From NCBI GenBank assembly GCA_016720395.1, contig JADKKR010000008.1:367205-431204 (forward strand): 64,000 nucleotides of DNA, in the 5' to 3' direction. This stretch comes from Geobacteraceae bacterium. GTDB taxonomy: Bacteria > Desulfobacterota > Desulfuromonadia > Geobacterales > Pseudopelobacteraceae. A program made the position numbers and the translations under genes. Shown here piece after piece: positions 1-10,249 of the stretch; the stretch's first letter is position 1; every line of letters starts with the position of its first letter. The notes beneath the pieces were generated by a model. It did no database searches, was not told where the DNA came from, and worked only from the letters and a program-made list of their open reading frames with translations.

Positions 1-75
1 TCGAAAAGCTGGTATTTTACCGAAGAACTGCCGCAATTCAATGCCATTATGATCATTGCTGCCTCCCGTGAATAA
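1..75 (+). CDS. 3' end of an unidentified protein (partial)
   Basis: The first frame is open from the window edge to a TAA at 73-75 and encodes 24 residues ending in NAIMIIAASRE. The gene starts outside the window. The hydrophobic stretch near the end could be a terminal beta strand, but too little is present to name a family. It lies in the same direction as the ferredoxin gene that follows about 230 bases later, with no obvious terminator between them. Confidence 0.4.
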   Translation, partial: SKSWYFTEELPQFNAIMIIAASRE

Positions 76-302
76 ACAGAGATTTATTTATAATATCAAT
101 AAAAAACGAACAACCAGACTAAAAAAAATAACCGAAATAAAACTGTTTTTGATATATACATGACAACCTCTTTGAATTCAACATATTTTGTAAGTGTTGT
201 GGATACAGAGGGGGTGTATTCTTTGCTGGACATTTGGAAAATGTGTATGGTAAATTCTACAGGCTTCCGTAGTGAAGACCAATTTTTAAAGGAGGAAAAA
301 CC

Positions 303-470
303 GTGGCTCACACCATTACCGACGATTGCACCAACTGTGCAGCATGTGAGGACTCCTGTCCTGTCAACTCCATCAGCGAGCAGGGCAACAAGCGCGTCAT
401 TGATGCAGACACCTGCATCGACTGCGGCGCTTGCGTGGATACCTGTCCCGTGAATGCCATCCATGCCTGA
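303..470 (+). CDS. 2[4Fe-4S] ferredoxin, bacterial type
   Basis: This 55-residue protein starts at GTG 303, seven bases after a strong AGGAGG at 290-295. It has two clusters of the CxxCxxCxxxCP type: CTNCAACEDSCPV near residues 9-20 and CIDCGACVDTCPV near residues 38-50. That is the signature of a soluble clostridial-type ferredoxin with two [4Fe-4S] clusters, a low-potential cytoplasmic electron carrier. Length and cysteine spacing are normal. It appears monocistronic, followed by two rho-independent terminators. No dedicated redox partner is adjacent, so its specific partner cannot be told. Confidence 0.93.
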   Translation: MAHTITDDCTNCAACEDSCPVNSISEQGNKRVIDADTCIDCGACVDTCPVNAIHA

Positions 471-513
471 TCTCTGTTCAACAGGGTGAAGTATTGATGC
501 ACATCAAGCAACA

Positions 514-547
514 AAAATGGCCCGCGGTGACGCGGGCCATTTTTGTT
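514..547 (+). terminator. Rho-independent terminator after ferredoxin
   Basis: A perfect 13-bp stem (AAAATGGCCCGCG with its complement) closes a GTGA loop and runs into a T-rich tract. It is the first of two terminators in tandem. Confidence 0.85.
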
Positions 548-554
548 TGAGGCA

Positions 555-589
555 AAGCCCCTCCGGAAGATTCCGGCAGGGGCTTTTTA
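555..589 (+). terminator. Second tandem terminator
   Basis: A GC-rich stem (AAGCCCC and CCGGAA with their complements) with one mismatch is followed by TTTTT. It lies 8 bases after the first terminator and would isolate the ferredoxin transcript from the downstream signalling operon. Confidence 0.8.
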
Positions 590-590
590 C

Positions 591-923
591 CTGTTATGGA
601 TGAGATCTCCCGGGTCACCATCGGTATGGCTGAGTGAAAATATCGTTGATTATCATCATAACTCGAAGATAATAATAGAACTGATGTTCTATTATTATAA
701 AGCAGCAACAGGGTATAGTGGCATTGTCATGATTAATAATGTATAAATACAGTAATATCAGAGCATTATAATTTCAAATATTTGAAAAAAACGTTTGATA
801 ATTTAGGTTTTTTGTAATACTCTTAATCTAGGCAGACCGTTTTCAGACAGATACCAGAAGTCTGGCGGCAGCCGCGCAAGAGCACCGGCCGCTGAGGCAG
901 ACAGCGGCAAGGAGGAACAACGA
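591..923 (+). promoter_or_regulatory. AT-rich leader with 14-bp palindrome
   Basis: This 330-base gap upstream of the roadblock operon holds no convincing gene. It becomes strongly AT-rich from about 640 to 830 and contains a perfect palindrome, TTCAAATATTTGAA, at 773-786, about 140 bases before the start codon. The palindrome could be an operator, but no regulator can be assigned. A GC-rich leader and a strong GGAGG at 911-915 precede the GTG start at 924. Confidence 0.35.
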
Positions 924-1243
924 GTGAGCGAGATCAGTCAGAAGCTTAAAGCTATCCCCGAAGTTGAACACGCCCTGGTGATGACAAAAGACGGGTCGGC
1001 AGTGGATGATACCTCATATGAAGCCGAAGTCCTCGGTGCCTACACCCAGTTCCTTGCCCGCTTCGGCGGTAAACTGGGTTCGTTGCTGGGTGTCGGCGAA
1101 CTTAAGTCTGCAGCGCTGCACGGGAATGACCATCATATGTTCCTTTTGGAGAGCAGAAACCATTATCTCGGAGTCTCCGCAAAGGCAGTGGCAACGTGAA
1201 TGCTCTGGATGCCGAAATCCGCCGGCTCCTGGCTCCGAAATAG
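924..1243 (+). CDS. Roadblock/LC7 domain protein (3' frameshift)
   Basis: The frame from GTG 924 (GGAGG at 911-915) encodes a roadblock/LC7 fold typical of MglB-like regulators of small Ras-like GTPases, with the hallmark EVEHALVMTKDGSAV near residues 12-27. It stops at 1199 after 91 residues. The neighbouring frame continues as KGSGNVNALDAEIRRLLAPK to a TAG at 1243, which reads as the natural C-terminal helix. Restoring one G in the AAAGGC near 1180 joins both frames into 106 residues (320+1 bases is a multiple of three). It is therefore probably one intact gene with a one-base deletion. It is first in an operon with a second roadblock-like gene and a Cache-HAMP sensor. Confidence 0.8.
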
Positions 1244-1336
1244 ACTGCCAACGCAGCGCTGTAACACCTTACGACTGTATCCGTCAAGGTATCGGATCAG
1301 GCCATCAATTCTGAAATTCGCGAAAAGGGTGACGCT

Positions 1337-1978
1337 ATGGAAGAGTTTCTAAAACAGATTAAAACTGTTCCCGGAACTTTGGGCTGCATGGTCTACGATG
1401 ATCAGGGGCAATTAGTGTCCCACATGTTCCCGAGTATTTTCGACCAGAAGATGCTCAGTTCCGCGGTCACGACCGTGTCGGAAAACCTGCCGGGACTCCG
1501 GGATTATACCGGCGGCGTGAGGATGATCGATTTCCGTTTCCAGAACGGCAGAATTGTGGTCAAGCCGGTCGATGGTGGCTGCCTGGTCATTCTCTGTGAA
1601 GGGACAGTCAACCTGCAGTCGCTGATCATCTCACTTAACCTGGTTGTCAAGCAGGTGGAGAAGAGCCTCAAAAGCGTCGTTCCCGCCACCCAGCAGGCAA
1701 TGGCGGTACCGGTCGCCCCGCCCGTCACCACGGTGTCTCCCCTGGATCTTATCGAAAAGAGCCCGCTGGCGTCATATCTCCAGGGGATGCAGACGACTCT
1801 TTCGAAGTTCATGGGGCCGATGGCGAAAGTCATATTCGTCGAATGTGTCGAAAAGTGGCTGCAGGATCATCAACCGGTCAAAACCGCCCTGCCGCATCTG
1901 GTCGATATCGTGGCGGCAGAAATCGGTGATCCGGCCAAGACGTCCGAGTATCGCCAGAAGGTGTCAACTTTTCTGTAA
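1337..1978 (+). CDS. Roadblock-like protein with C-terminal helical domain
   Basis: This 213-residue protein has two parts. Residues 1-115 resemble a roadblock/LC7 sandwich (GCMVYDDQGQLVSHMF, then VVKPVDGGCLVILC). After a Pro/Val-rich linker near 118-135, residues 140-213 form a helical domain (YLQGMQTTLSKFMGPMAKVI) like the C-terminal DUF8082-type domain seen in some roadblock or kinase-associated proteins; that family name is from memory. It sits 93 bases after the first roadblock gene and 32 bases before the Cache-HAMP gene. This suggests the three act together in polarity, chemotaxis-like or GTPase signalling. No GTPase (mglA) is visible here. Confidence 0.7.
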   Translation: MEEFLKQIKTVPGTLGCMVYDDQGQLVSHMFPSIFDQKMLSSAVTTVSENLPGLRDYTGGVRMIDFRFQNGRIVVKPVDGGCLVILCEGTVNLQSLIISLNLVVKQVEKSLKSVVPATQQAMAVPVAPPVTTVSPLDLIEKSPLASYLQGMQTTLSKFMGPMAKVIFVECVEKWLQDHQPVKTALPHLVDIVAAEIGDPAKTSEYRQKVSTFL

Positions 1979-2010
1979 TTATTACATAGCAGGTTCAAAG
2001 GAGGACGGTC

Positions 2011-2899
2011 ATGTTCAGGAAAATCAGTATCAAAGTGGCGTTTTTTGTAAATCTCGTTCTCTTTGTCGTCATCGGGCTCGGTACCGTCCAGCTTGCCAAG
2101 GATCAATTCAATCGTCTTGATGACCAGTACAAAGCCCAGGCGAAATTCGACAGCCTGGTGGGTGCAAAGGCGGTCAGCAGACTGTTCGAGGAGGCTATCG
2201 ACACGGGCACCATGACCATGGCCGATGCCTTTGACACGGAGTACCAGCCCTACGGCAAATTCGAACCGCCGAAATACCGCACCAAATACGACGCATACGC
2301 AGACCGTGCGCTCCTGACCCTGCAGGATGAGCTGCTGAAAAACACCAGCATCCTCTACGCGGTAACTGTGGATAACAACGGCTACCTCCCAACACATAAT
2401 ACGAAATTCTCGAAACCGATCACGGGCGACAAGGATAAAGACAAGGTCGGCAACCGCACCAAGAGGATATTCAACGACCCGACCGGCCTTGCCGCCGCAA
2501 AGAACACGCAGCCCGGATTTATCCAGGTGTACAAGCGGGACACCGGCGAAACCATGGGACGTTTCCTCTCCCATTCTCGTCAAGGGCAAGCAATGGGGCA
2601 ATTTCAGGATAGGGCTTTCAATCGACTCTCTGCAAAAGGCCAAGATGACGCTTCTGGCCCAGCTGCTCCTGAGTATGGCGATCATCCTCGGCATTTCCTT
2701 CGTGCTGGTTTTCTACACCATTAGAAGGTCGCTCCTGCCACTGACGGAGCTTACGCAACTGGCCTCGCGCATGGCTGACGGAGACGTCAACCAGCCGATC
2801 TTGGCTCACACGAAGGATGAGATCGGCGAACTTGCGGAAGTTCTTGAGAGGATGCGCATCAGCCTGAAAACTGCCATGGAGAGGCTGATGAGAAGGTAG
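2011..2899 (+). CDS. Membrane sensor, TM-Cache-TM-HAMP, no output domain (frameshifted)
   Basis: ATG 2011 follows AAAGGAGG. The N-terminus has a membrane helix (VAFFVNLVLFVVIGLGTV), then a periplasmic Cache-like domain of about 170 residues. The frame derails near 2556 at ATGGGAC, where ATGTGGGAC would give METMWDVSSPIL. In the second frame the protein continues with WDVSSPILVKGKQWG, a second membrane helix (LLLSMAIILGISFVLVFY) and a HAMP domain, ending at 2899. Adding two bases gives 297 codons. There is no kinase, GGDEF or methyl-accepting domain after HAMP. The signal presumably passes to the co-transcribed roadblock proteins. The break could be real or a sequence error. Confidence 0.7.
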
Positions 2900-2936
2900 A
2901 TTAAAATCCAGACAAAGTAACTGTTGTTTGAAATGA

Positions 2937-2972
2937 AGCCCCCTCCGAGCGTTCCGGAGGGGGCTTTTTGTT
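2937..2972 (+). terminator. Rho-independent terminator of the roadblock/HAMP operon
   Basis: A GC-rich stem (AAGCCCCCTCCG paired with CGGAGGGGGCTT) is followed by a T tract, 38 bases after the HAMP gene stop. Confidence 0.88.
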
Positions 2973-2984
2973 TGTTGTGTGCCC

Positions 2985-3580
2985 GGGGAACTCTTGATGA
3001 CCAATCCAGTCCACCGACCAGATTGATGGTCTTGCTGCTGTTGAACAGGACGATAGAACCCCGCGTGCCTTCGGCAAAGTTTACGGCACGGACATTGATG
3101 GTGTCGGTTGTCGCAGCATTTCAGTAGGCAGAAACCAGGAGCTCGTAACCGTTTCCGCTGGAATTGACCTTGGCCATTGAAGAGTAGGGGAAGGTTACGT
3201 CGGTGCCTTACGGTGCATTTAGCACTACTATTTGGCAGTCCGGGTTGCTGCCGCAGCTGGGAGCAACCCAGGTGGCCCACTGTGAATAATTGCCCCGAGT
3301 CTGGGTCAGGGTGACCGTGCTGCCTGCTGTTAAATCGTGGCTACAGATCACGTCACTGCTGCCGCCATTTCGGATGCAGGAAATGCCGGGAACGCTGGTG
3401 CTGGTCACGGTGCCGCCTCCCTTTCCGGTGTCGCCAGCAGGAGTCGAACCGCCAACGTGTAGGTGTCGACCGGAGATAAAGTCAGGTTCAGCAGCACCTG
3501 TGCTGTCTGGTCAATCCCGGTAACGCTTATGGACAGGGAGTTGCTGTATGTTCCGGCCGACAAGTGCACTTCATTCCAGG
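2985..3580 (-). pseudogene. Decayed 3' part of a surface/adhesin protein
   Basis: Minus-strand reading gives recognisable but broken pieces. From the upstream end they are a BACON/Ig-like strand pattern (GTYSNSLSISVTGIDQTAQ), a bacterial-repeat segment (CSHDLTAGSTVTLTQT ... WATWVAPSCG), and a tail (INVRAVNFAEGTRGSIVLFNSSKTINLVGGLDW). The tail resembles the C-terminus of the neighbouring intact surface protein (GHTISLEGGWDDLW). Stops and frame changes separate the pieces and no start is present. I read this as the remains of a tandem paralogue of the 3656-9324 gene. Confidence 0.6.
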
Positions 3581-3587
3581 AACTTTT

Positions 3588-3648
3588 ATTTTATCAGCCA
3601 CATGACAAACGACATGTCAGGACAACAGAAATCAGTGTGATCAGTAAA
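3588..3648 (-). pseudogene. Fragment of a DUF2905 gene 3' end
   Basis: The minus strand resembles the 3' end of the intact DUF2905 gene at 9435: both share a CTGATT...TTTCTG...GTCCT...CGTTTGTCATGTGGCT pattern that encodes the last membrane segment. It lies between the intact surface gene and the decayed paralogue. The intact DUF2905 gene likewise sits directly upstream of the surface gene, so this is a trace of tandem duplication. Confidence 0.5.
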
Positions 3649-3655
3649 AGAAAAG

Positions 3656-6600
3656 TCATGGTACCAAACGAATACTCTTCACGTTGATTCTTCCACTTTT
3701 TATAGTGATGGTTCCTTTAACACGTGTCAGGCCTGCTGCAGATGTAGACCAGAGATCATCCCAGCCGCCCTCAAGGGAGATGGTGTGCCCCTGATTAAAC
3801 AGCAGTGCTTCAAAAATGGCATTGCTGTAAGAAGCCAGTGCCATAATGGAACCATTGGCATGTAACGCACCCAGAGCAGAACTGAGCGTGCTGTACCCAC
3901 TGTTTCCGTAGATGATTACCGGATTAGATATAATTGAAAAAGCTGCAGAAACACTTTTATTAGCATCAAGAAGAAGGGTGCAGCTTTCGGTGGCGGATAC
4001 ACAACCGGTCCATCCGCTGAAGGTAGAGTGCCAGGCAGTTGAAGCGTCAAGCTTAACGGATGTCCCATCGGGATAGCTCGCACTACAGGCATTTCCGGTG
4101 CAGGAGATATCTGCGGGTATTCCGGTTGCTGTCAGCGATGAGCTTGAAACGGTACCACCGCCACCATTGGAAGACGTAACGTTTACCTGAAGCTCTCTCA
4201 TAAGTGGCGATACGGTAGTGCTGGTTGTCGAAGAGTTGTTGCCGTTATTTGGATCAAGTGTCAAAGAAGAAACCGTTGCAGTATTTGACAGGCTACCGCC
4301 CGTCAAGGGGGTGCTGGCTATTATGGAAACTGTTTCCGTCGACCCGCTGGCAAGAGTCCCAATGGCACAGGTTATGGAACTGCCCGTATTGTTGCAGGAT
4401 CCGACACTGGGTGTGGCCGAGATTAGAAGCATACCGACCGGGAGTGTATCGGCAACGGAAACAGAAGCGGCGGAACTCGCGCCACTATTTGTAATGCTGA
4501 TGGAGTAGGTTAGATTCTCACCGCCAACTATCGGGTCAGGGGAGTCGGTCATGCTCATGGAGAGATCAGCGTAGGGGACTGATGTTGCTGATGCAGTTAT
4601 GCTGTTGTTTCCTGAGTCAGGATCAGGTGATGAACTTGCGACCGAAACCGTGTTGGATATCGTGCCGCCATCGACTGAAGTGGAAACGACAATAGATGCT
4701 GTGACTGTTGAAGCATTGGCCATGTCGCCGATTGTGCATGTAATGATGCCGGTCGTCTGATTACAAATCCCTTGGCTTGCAACTGCAGAGACAAATGAAG
4801 CCCCCGGGGGCAGAGTGTCAGATACAATGACTGATTTTGCGGGGTTCGGTCCGTTGTTTGTTATTGTAATGGAGTAAGTTATATTTGAACCCGCGACCAC
4901 CGGGTCAGGTGCGTCTGACATGCTAATTGTCAAGTCTGATGGGGGCATAAACTGCAAATTTTTGTATAATAAAACATTAAACCCATTTTCGTGAATGATG
5001 GCGATATCAACATCGCCATCACTATCAAAATCCCCTGCAGTTATTCCTGATGGTCTGATATAGGCATTGTAATTGAAAGGTGCACTGAAAAGTCCACTTC
5101 CGTTATTGAGGGCAACCGACATATGTCCCGCTGAAGTGTATTGGCTGTAAGCTGCTGCAATATCGAGAGAACCGTCTCCATTTAAATCCGCAATTGTAAC
5201 CGGAATAGTCCAGTTGGGGTCCAAAGGATTATCCATTATGAGATCAATTGAGCCGGATGGAATCAGACCGCCAACACCATCAGCCATGTAAATCCGGAGC
5301 TCCTTGAAAGAATTAGCACCGTTAGCCAGGTGGCAACCCAGGACAAGATCCGATATTCCATCGTTGTTGAGGTCTCCTGCTTCCATGCGAAAGACCCAGG
5401 GATAACCGTTTGATGAGGACAGAACTATGTGACCGCTTGCTTCAAAGGTCCCATTTCCGTGGATACCGTCATCAGAGTTGGCGATGAATAAATACATGTC
5501 AGTGTTCCGGATTGCACTGATGTCAATTATGCCGTCCCCGTTAAAGTCACCTGCAGCAATTGCGTTGGGATTAAAGAACGTAACAGTGGGAGAAATCCCG
5601 TTAGAAAAACTTCCAGAACCATTATTGATCAGCAGGGAGATACTCGTTGAACCGCTTGAGTTGGCAACGGCTATATCAGGAGACCCGTCGTTGTTAAAGT
5701 CGGCAACCAGAATGCCTCCAGAATAGTTTACTGCCAGAGGATAGTCTGTTTTGTCCAGGTAGCCGCCACTCGTATTGTTCGTGAATATTGAAACTACTGA
5801 AGGTATTGCAGAGCTCAGAACCGCTATGTCCATGAATCCGTCTTTGTTGAAGTCCCCTTTTGCCACATATTTTGCGTCCGCAACAGGCAAGGGAGGGGCT
5901 GTTGCAAATGTCCCGTCACCATTTCCGGAAGTAACATATAAATGGCCGAGGGGGGTGTAGGCCAGGTCCGGTTTAGTATCCTTGTTGAAGTCGCCTGAAA
6001 CAAGGCTATAGCCGTTATGTGCGGCAATAGTTACCGGGGTGTCAAAAGAGATGCTGCCAGGAACAGGGCTCAGTGAGACGGTGCCGCTTGCGCTGCCTTT
6101 CAATGTGCTGGCGGTGATGGACACATCAGTTAGAGCAGATACCGCTTTGGTTGTTATGGTAAATTTTGTTGAGCTCTTGTTTTCCGGAATGGTAACGATA
6201 CTAAAGGGGAGTATCACTTTGGCACTACCGGTTGTCAGATTTACGGTTATCCCGCCGGCCTTGGCAGGAGCATTCAGGGTGACGGTAACAGATGCAGTTT
6301 CACCACCCATAACACCAGCCGGGGTTATGCTTACTGTATTGGGCATGATTGGCAGAACGTAAAGCCGGGCCACCTTGTGTGCTCCGCGGTAGGATGCACC
6401 AATCAATATACTGGAATCTTCACAGTTTGAAGTCGGGGTGATAGTAAATTCAGCAGATGTTTTACCGCTTGGAATCTGAACTGAAGCCGGAAGTGATGCA
6501 CAGCCGTTGCCGTTAGTCAGCAAAATTATGGCACCTCCGCCCGGTGCCGGAGAGGAGAGAGAGACCGTGGCTGTTGCCGGGTCAATGACCGAGGTGCTTG

Positions 6601-9324
6601 TGGGAGCTATTGTCAATGCAGAAAGCTCGGCTCCACCGGCCATCATCCGGTTCTGACGATTGAAAAGAGTAAATCGGTATTTTGTGGCACCAGTCTGAAC
6701 TTGTGAACCTCCTGATACAATATCCGGAAAACCGTCTCCATTGAGGTCGGCTACAGTAGCAGTTGAATCGATGGCCAATCCTGCTGGCGATATGCTGGCA
6801 CTCAGAGTGTATTGCCCTTCGCCGTCGTTATTATAATATTTCATACTGCCATTGTCGGTGACCAGCAGCAGATCAAGATCGCCATCTTTGTCAAAATCCT
6901 CCATGGAAAGTCCCCATGGTGTTGTATCAATATCAATCTCCATGGCTTGTTTGTACCCATTTTCTCCATCATTTACCAGAGTAACAAGTTTCTTTTCGGC
7001 AGGGAGTATTGCGGCAAGATCAGCAAATCTGTCAGCGTTCATATCGCCAGCGACGATTGTTCGTGGTGTTCCGGCTAATGGAATGACGGTCCCGGGTGTT
7101 AATGTCTTTGACGTACCCGGCATCAGAGAAATCCCATTTGTAACACCGACCGCCAGATCGGTAATGCCGTCATTGTCGAAGTCAGCACTTGCAAGGTGGT
7201 TTGCTGATGTAGAGCCGGTTGAAATTTCAAAATCAGCAGGTTGGGTCAGCGTGAAACCGCCGGTGCCATTATTACGTACAATCGATATTCTACCGATAGG
7301 ATGGGAAACGATCAGATCAAGGTCGCCGTCATTATCGACATCCATTGTCGTGATAGAGTTACAGGGGGTTAGAGTATTGATTACTGAAGCATTAGTTGGG
7401 AACGTACCGGAGCCATTATTGATGAAAACAGAAATACCGCTAGCAGCATTACTTCCGGCAAGTGCCAGATCTAATGCCCCATCACCATTAAAATCACCGA
7501 CAGCGGCCTGACGACCGCCTCCAGGTGCACCTGCATAAAGTACTGCCGGATTTGAAAGAGTACCGTCAAGGTTGTTCTTGTAGTGATAAAGTTTGCTGCC
7601 AGCCCCCATAAAACCAGGTAATACGGCTATTACATCAGGCAGGCCTTTCCCGCTAAAACTTCCGGAAATTAGGTAATTGGCGAAGTTATTGTCATCCTGA
7701 ACAAACATATGCTCTTGAATGACTGCAAATGGAGTGTTCTCCTTAAGGCGATTTAGGAAAACCCTGGATGCTCCCCCCCACCCTGAAGTTTCCGCTCCGA
7801 GTATGAGATCGTTATCACCGTCTCCGTCGACATCTCCCCCCGCAAGGGAGTCGTTATGGCCGGTTATGTACTGAGGGGCTGCAAAGGAACCATCTCGCTG
7901 GTTTTGGAAAATGACGGTTCCGTTAAAATAGCTGGCTGCGATATCCTTAAATCCGTCACCGTCAAAATCGATCAGTTTGACAGAAAAAACTGGCAGAGAT
8001 GTGTCATAGGTTACTGCCGTATCGAAAGGACCGTTTGCGGCGGGTCTTTTCTTGAGTACTGCAATGCTGTTACCAGACAGGTTGGTAACAACTATATCCG
8101 GATAGAGATCCCGTCAAGGTCGCCAACGGCGACCCCGGTCGGGTATGATCCGACCGAATACCTTGTGCCTGCTGAAAAACTTGCACTACCTGCCGTTCTC
8201 ATGTTGTAGAACACAAGTACCTTGTTTTCATTTTCAAGCGTCACGATAAGATCGTTCCAGCCAAGATTCCTGAAGTCTGCCGCTGCAATGCCGTACGCGC
8301 CGCTTGAACCGGTATCGAGTTCTATCGGGTCTGCGAATGTTTCATCACCGTTATTGAGCAGTAGAATAACTTTGGCCGTGCTTGATGCCCCCGATTGCCT
8401 ATTACAGCTGACGGCAATATCAAGGTCACCATCATTGTCAAGGTCAGCCAGCGCGACCCCTGTGGGATAATTTCCCAGCACTTTAGCTGTTGTAGTAAAG
8501 CCGCCAACTCCCCCTACGACAAAGAAGGGGCTCCCCCCATTAAGCGAGATATGAACCGATCCGTCTGTAACTAATATCCCCCCATTGGCAACGACATAGT
8601 CCGGATAGCCATCGTTGTTCAAATCGCCTATGGCCAGAGAATTTGGTCCTTGAACATTGTAGGTCGATGAAAAAGATACCGGTTCCCGGAATGAACCATC
8701 GCCGTTGCCTTTGAAAAGCCAGACATGACTGTCATACGAGTGAGATGCCGGGATAATCAGATCAAGCTTGCCGTCCATGTCAAAATCAGCAAGCCTCATA
8801 TCTCTATTGGCTCCGGTTGCCGGATACAGGTTTGTGCCAACAAAATCTCCTGACTGAAACCAATAACGTTGAATATTGAGCGGATCGGAGAAGGCAATAG
8901 AAGTGGTGCTATCGGATATATGTCCGGTGAGCCGTGATGTTCCAAGTGTTGCGTTTACAGGTGAACTGAGGTCGAGGAAAAACTGCTTGTCAACCCCGGG
9001 AGTGTTGTTTCCAAACACTGTAACAGAAACAGTTGCCGTTCTTGTGTTGGGTGGGATCGAGAGTATTCCGGACGCGGCAGTATAATTGACGCCTGCAGTG
9101 GCAGTGTCGTTTGCCGTTGCATAGTTGACGGTAATCGTCTGGTTGCTCGGTGATGACAGGGTAATGTTGAATATAGCTGTAACACTGGCTGTTTTGCCTT
9201 TAAGCACGTAGGCATCACGCCCGTAAAGTGACGGAATGGTGCCTGCATCCACGATATTTGCGTACCCCAAAGAGAAGAGTGCTGCGCAAGCCAAAAGAAC
9301 CCTGAAAACGTAAAATCCTCCCAT
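3656..9324 (-). CDS. Giant secreted surface protein: Calx-beta, FG-GAP/VCBS, DUF11 (one frameshift)
   Basis: ATG 9324 opens a protein with a signal peptide (VLLACAALFSLGYANIVDA), a Calx-beta-like domain near residues 30-140, and about twenty FG-GAP/VCBS calcium-loop motifs of the form DFNGDGxxDLAV. Ig-like strands interrupt these. Two DUF11 repeats (SDAPDPVVAGSNITYSITITN and a second copy), an InlB/bacterial-repeat segment (FSGWTGCVSATESCTL) and a beta-helix-like tail (GHTISLEGGWDDLW) follow. The frame breaks near 8110 at GACGGGATC, where GACGGGGATC gives the expected GDLDGDLYPDIVV. One added base makes 1890 codons. The product is probably an exported adhesin. No LPXTG or PEP-CTERM anchor is seen. 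Confidence 0.8.
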
Positions 9325-9379
9325 ACTTATACCACCCCCTGCACCTGAAATTTTTATAAATAATTGATATTTGATGGTT

Positions 9380-9412
9380 TTGACAATAAATCATACATCG
9401 TTTTATTGTCAA
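9380..9412. promoter_or_regulatory. 11-bp inverted repeat upstream of surface gene
   Basis: TTGACAATAAA at 9380-9390 is mirrored perfectly by TTTATTGTCAA at 9402-9412, with an 11-base spacer. It lies 56-88 bases upstream of the surface-protein start and just after the DUF2905 stop. The geometry fits a dimeric repressor or activator operator. TTGACA could also serve as a -35 element on either strand. Confidence 0.5.
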
Positions 9413-9434
9413 TAAATGAATGTCAGCAAGACAA

Positions 9435-9650
9435 TTATTTTCTCATTAGCCACATGACAAACGATAGGACAGCAGAAATAATCAGGCAGGTAGTCAGCGG
9501 AATGTGAAGAGAGAAATCTTCGCGTTTGATGTTGATGTCACCCGGCAGACGGCCGAGCCAGGTGGGGAGGCGTGGAGAGAATGAGATAACCAGACCGGCA
9601 ACGACCAGGACCAGCCCCAGAATGATCAGCGGTTTTCCGAATTGGTTCAT
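9435..9650 (-). CDS. DUF2905 small membrane protein
   Basis: This 71-residue protein starts at ATG 9650 (MNQFGKPLIILG). It has a first membrane helix (LIILGLVLVVAGLVISF), the family-typical cytoplasmic loop LGRLPGDINIKRED, and a second helix (TCLIISAVLSFVMWLM) ending in MRK. This matches the DUF2905 family of two-helix inner membrane proteins, whose function is unknown. It lies just downstream of queH, from which it is separated by a short TTAACCC/TTGACCC repeat. A longer frame upstream (to 9728) would read through the queH end and is not the likely start. Confidence 0.85.
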   Translation of the reverse strand: MNQFGKPLIILGLVLVVAGLVISFSPRLPTWLGRLPGDINIKREDFSLHIPLTTCLIISAVLSFVMWLMRK

Positions 9651-9660
9651 GTCCAGATTT

Positions 9661-9694
9661 ACCCTTAACCCTTGACCCTTAACCCTTGACCCTT
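9661..9694. repeat. Short tandem repeat of CCCTTAACCCTTGA units
   Basis: Two and a half copies of a 14-base unit (CCCTTAACCCTTGA) lie between queH and DUF2905. They encode the end of QueH as read (KGQGLRVKG) and add an odd C-terminal tail, so the repeat probably expanded into the gene's 3' end. Confidence 0.6.
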
Positions 9695-10219
9695 CGGCAG
9701 GTAGCGTTCCTTTTCGCTGTAGATGCAACCGCAGTACTGCTGACGGTAGAGTCCCAGCTCTTTCGACAGCCTGATCCCCTCCTGCCAGCCGGGGCGGAAA
9801 TCCTCGTAGTGGAAGGCCACGCCGTATTCCCTGCCGATCTGTTCACCCAGGTCCCTGATCTCCTCATGTTTCTGATAGCGACTGTAGAGCAGGGCGGCGC
9901 TGAAGGCGTCAAAGCCCTCTTCAGCGGCTACCCGGGCCGTGGCCCGCAGGCGCGAGGCGTAGCAGTAGGAACAGCGTTTTTCAGGTTCGATTGCGACATT
10001 GGCCAGAAAGCCTTCCAGGTCGTAATCGTCATCCATGATCAGCGGCATGGATTCCTGCTCCGCCATCTGCACGGCGGCATCACGTCGCAGAACGTATTCC
10101 TGGTAAGGATGAATGTTGTGGTTGTAGAACAGGCCGGTCACCTCGTGTCCGGCTGTCCGCAGGGTGCGCAGGGGATACAGGGCGCAGGGGCCGCAGCAGA
10201 TGTGAAGGAGGATGTTCAT
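9665..10219 (-). CDS. queH: Epoxyqueuosine reductase QueH
   Basis: This 184-residue protein shows the QueH (DUF208) signatures: HICCGPCALYPL at the N-terminus, CSYCYASRL in the middle and QQYCGCIYSEKER near the C-terminus. These supply the paired cysteines that bind the iron-sulfur and mononuclear iron centres. QueH reduces epoxyqueuosine to queuosine in tRNA, as a non-homologous replacement for QueG. ATG 10219 (MNILLHICCGPC) follows a GGAGGAT-type sequence. The last ten or so residues come from a short tandem repeat and are probably not functional. It is transcribed away from a repeat-rich gap separating it from ribBA. Confidence 0.92.
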   Translation of the reverse strand: MNILLHICCGPCALYPLRTLRTAGHEVTGLFYNHNIHPYQEYVLRRDAAVQMAEQESMPLIMDDDYDLEGFLANVAIEPEKRCSYCYASRLRATARVAAEEGFDAFSAALLYSRYQKHEEIRDLGEQIGREYGVAFHYEDFRPGWQEGIRLSKELGLYRQQYCGCIYSEKERYLPKGQGLRVKG

Positions 10220-10249
10220 AGGGGACTATCGCTCTTTAGTTAAATCAGT

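Noticed and set aside
3431..3456. tRNA T-arm-like sequence (GGTTCGACTCC on the minus strand)
   Set aside because: Only two stem pairs form, no acceptor or anticodon arm is present, and the bases read as part of the decayed surface protein.
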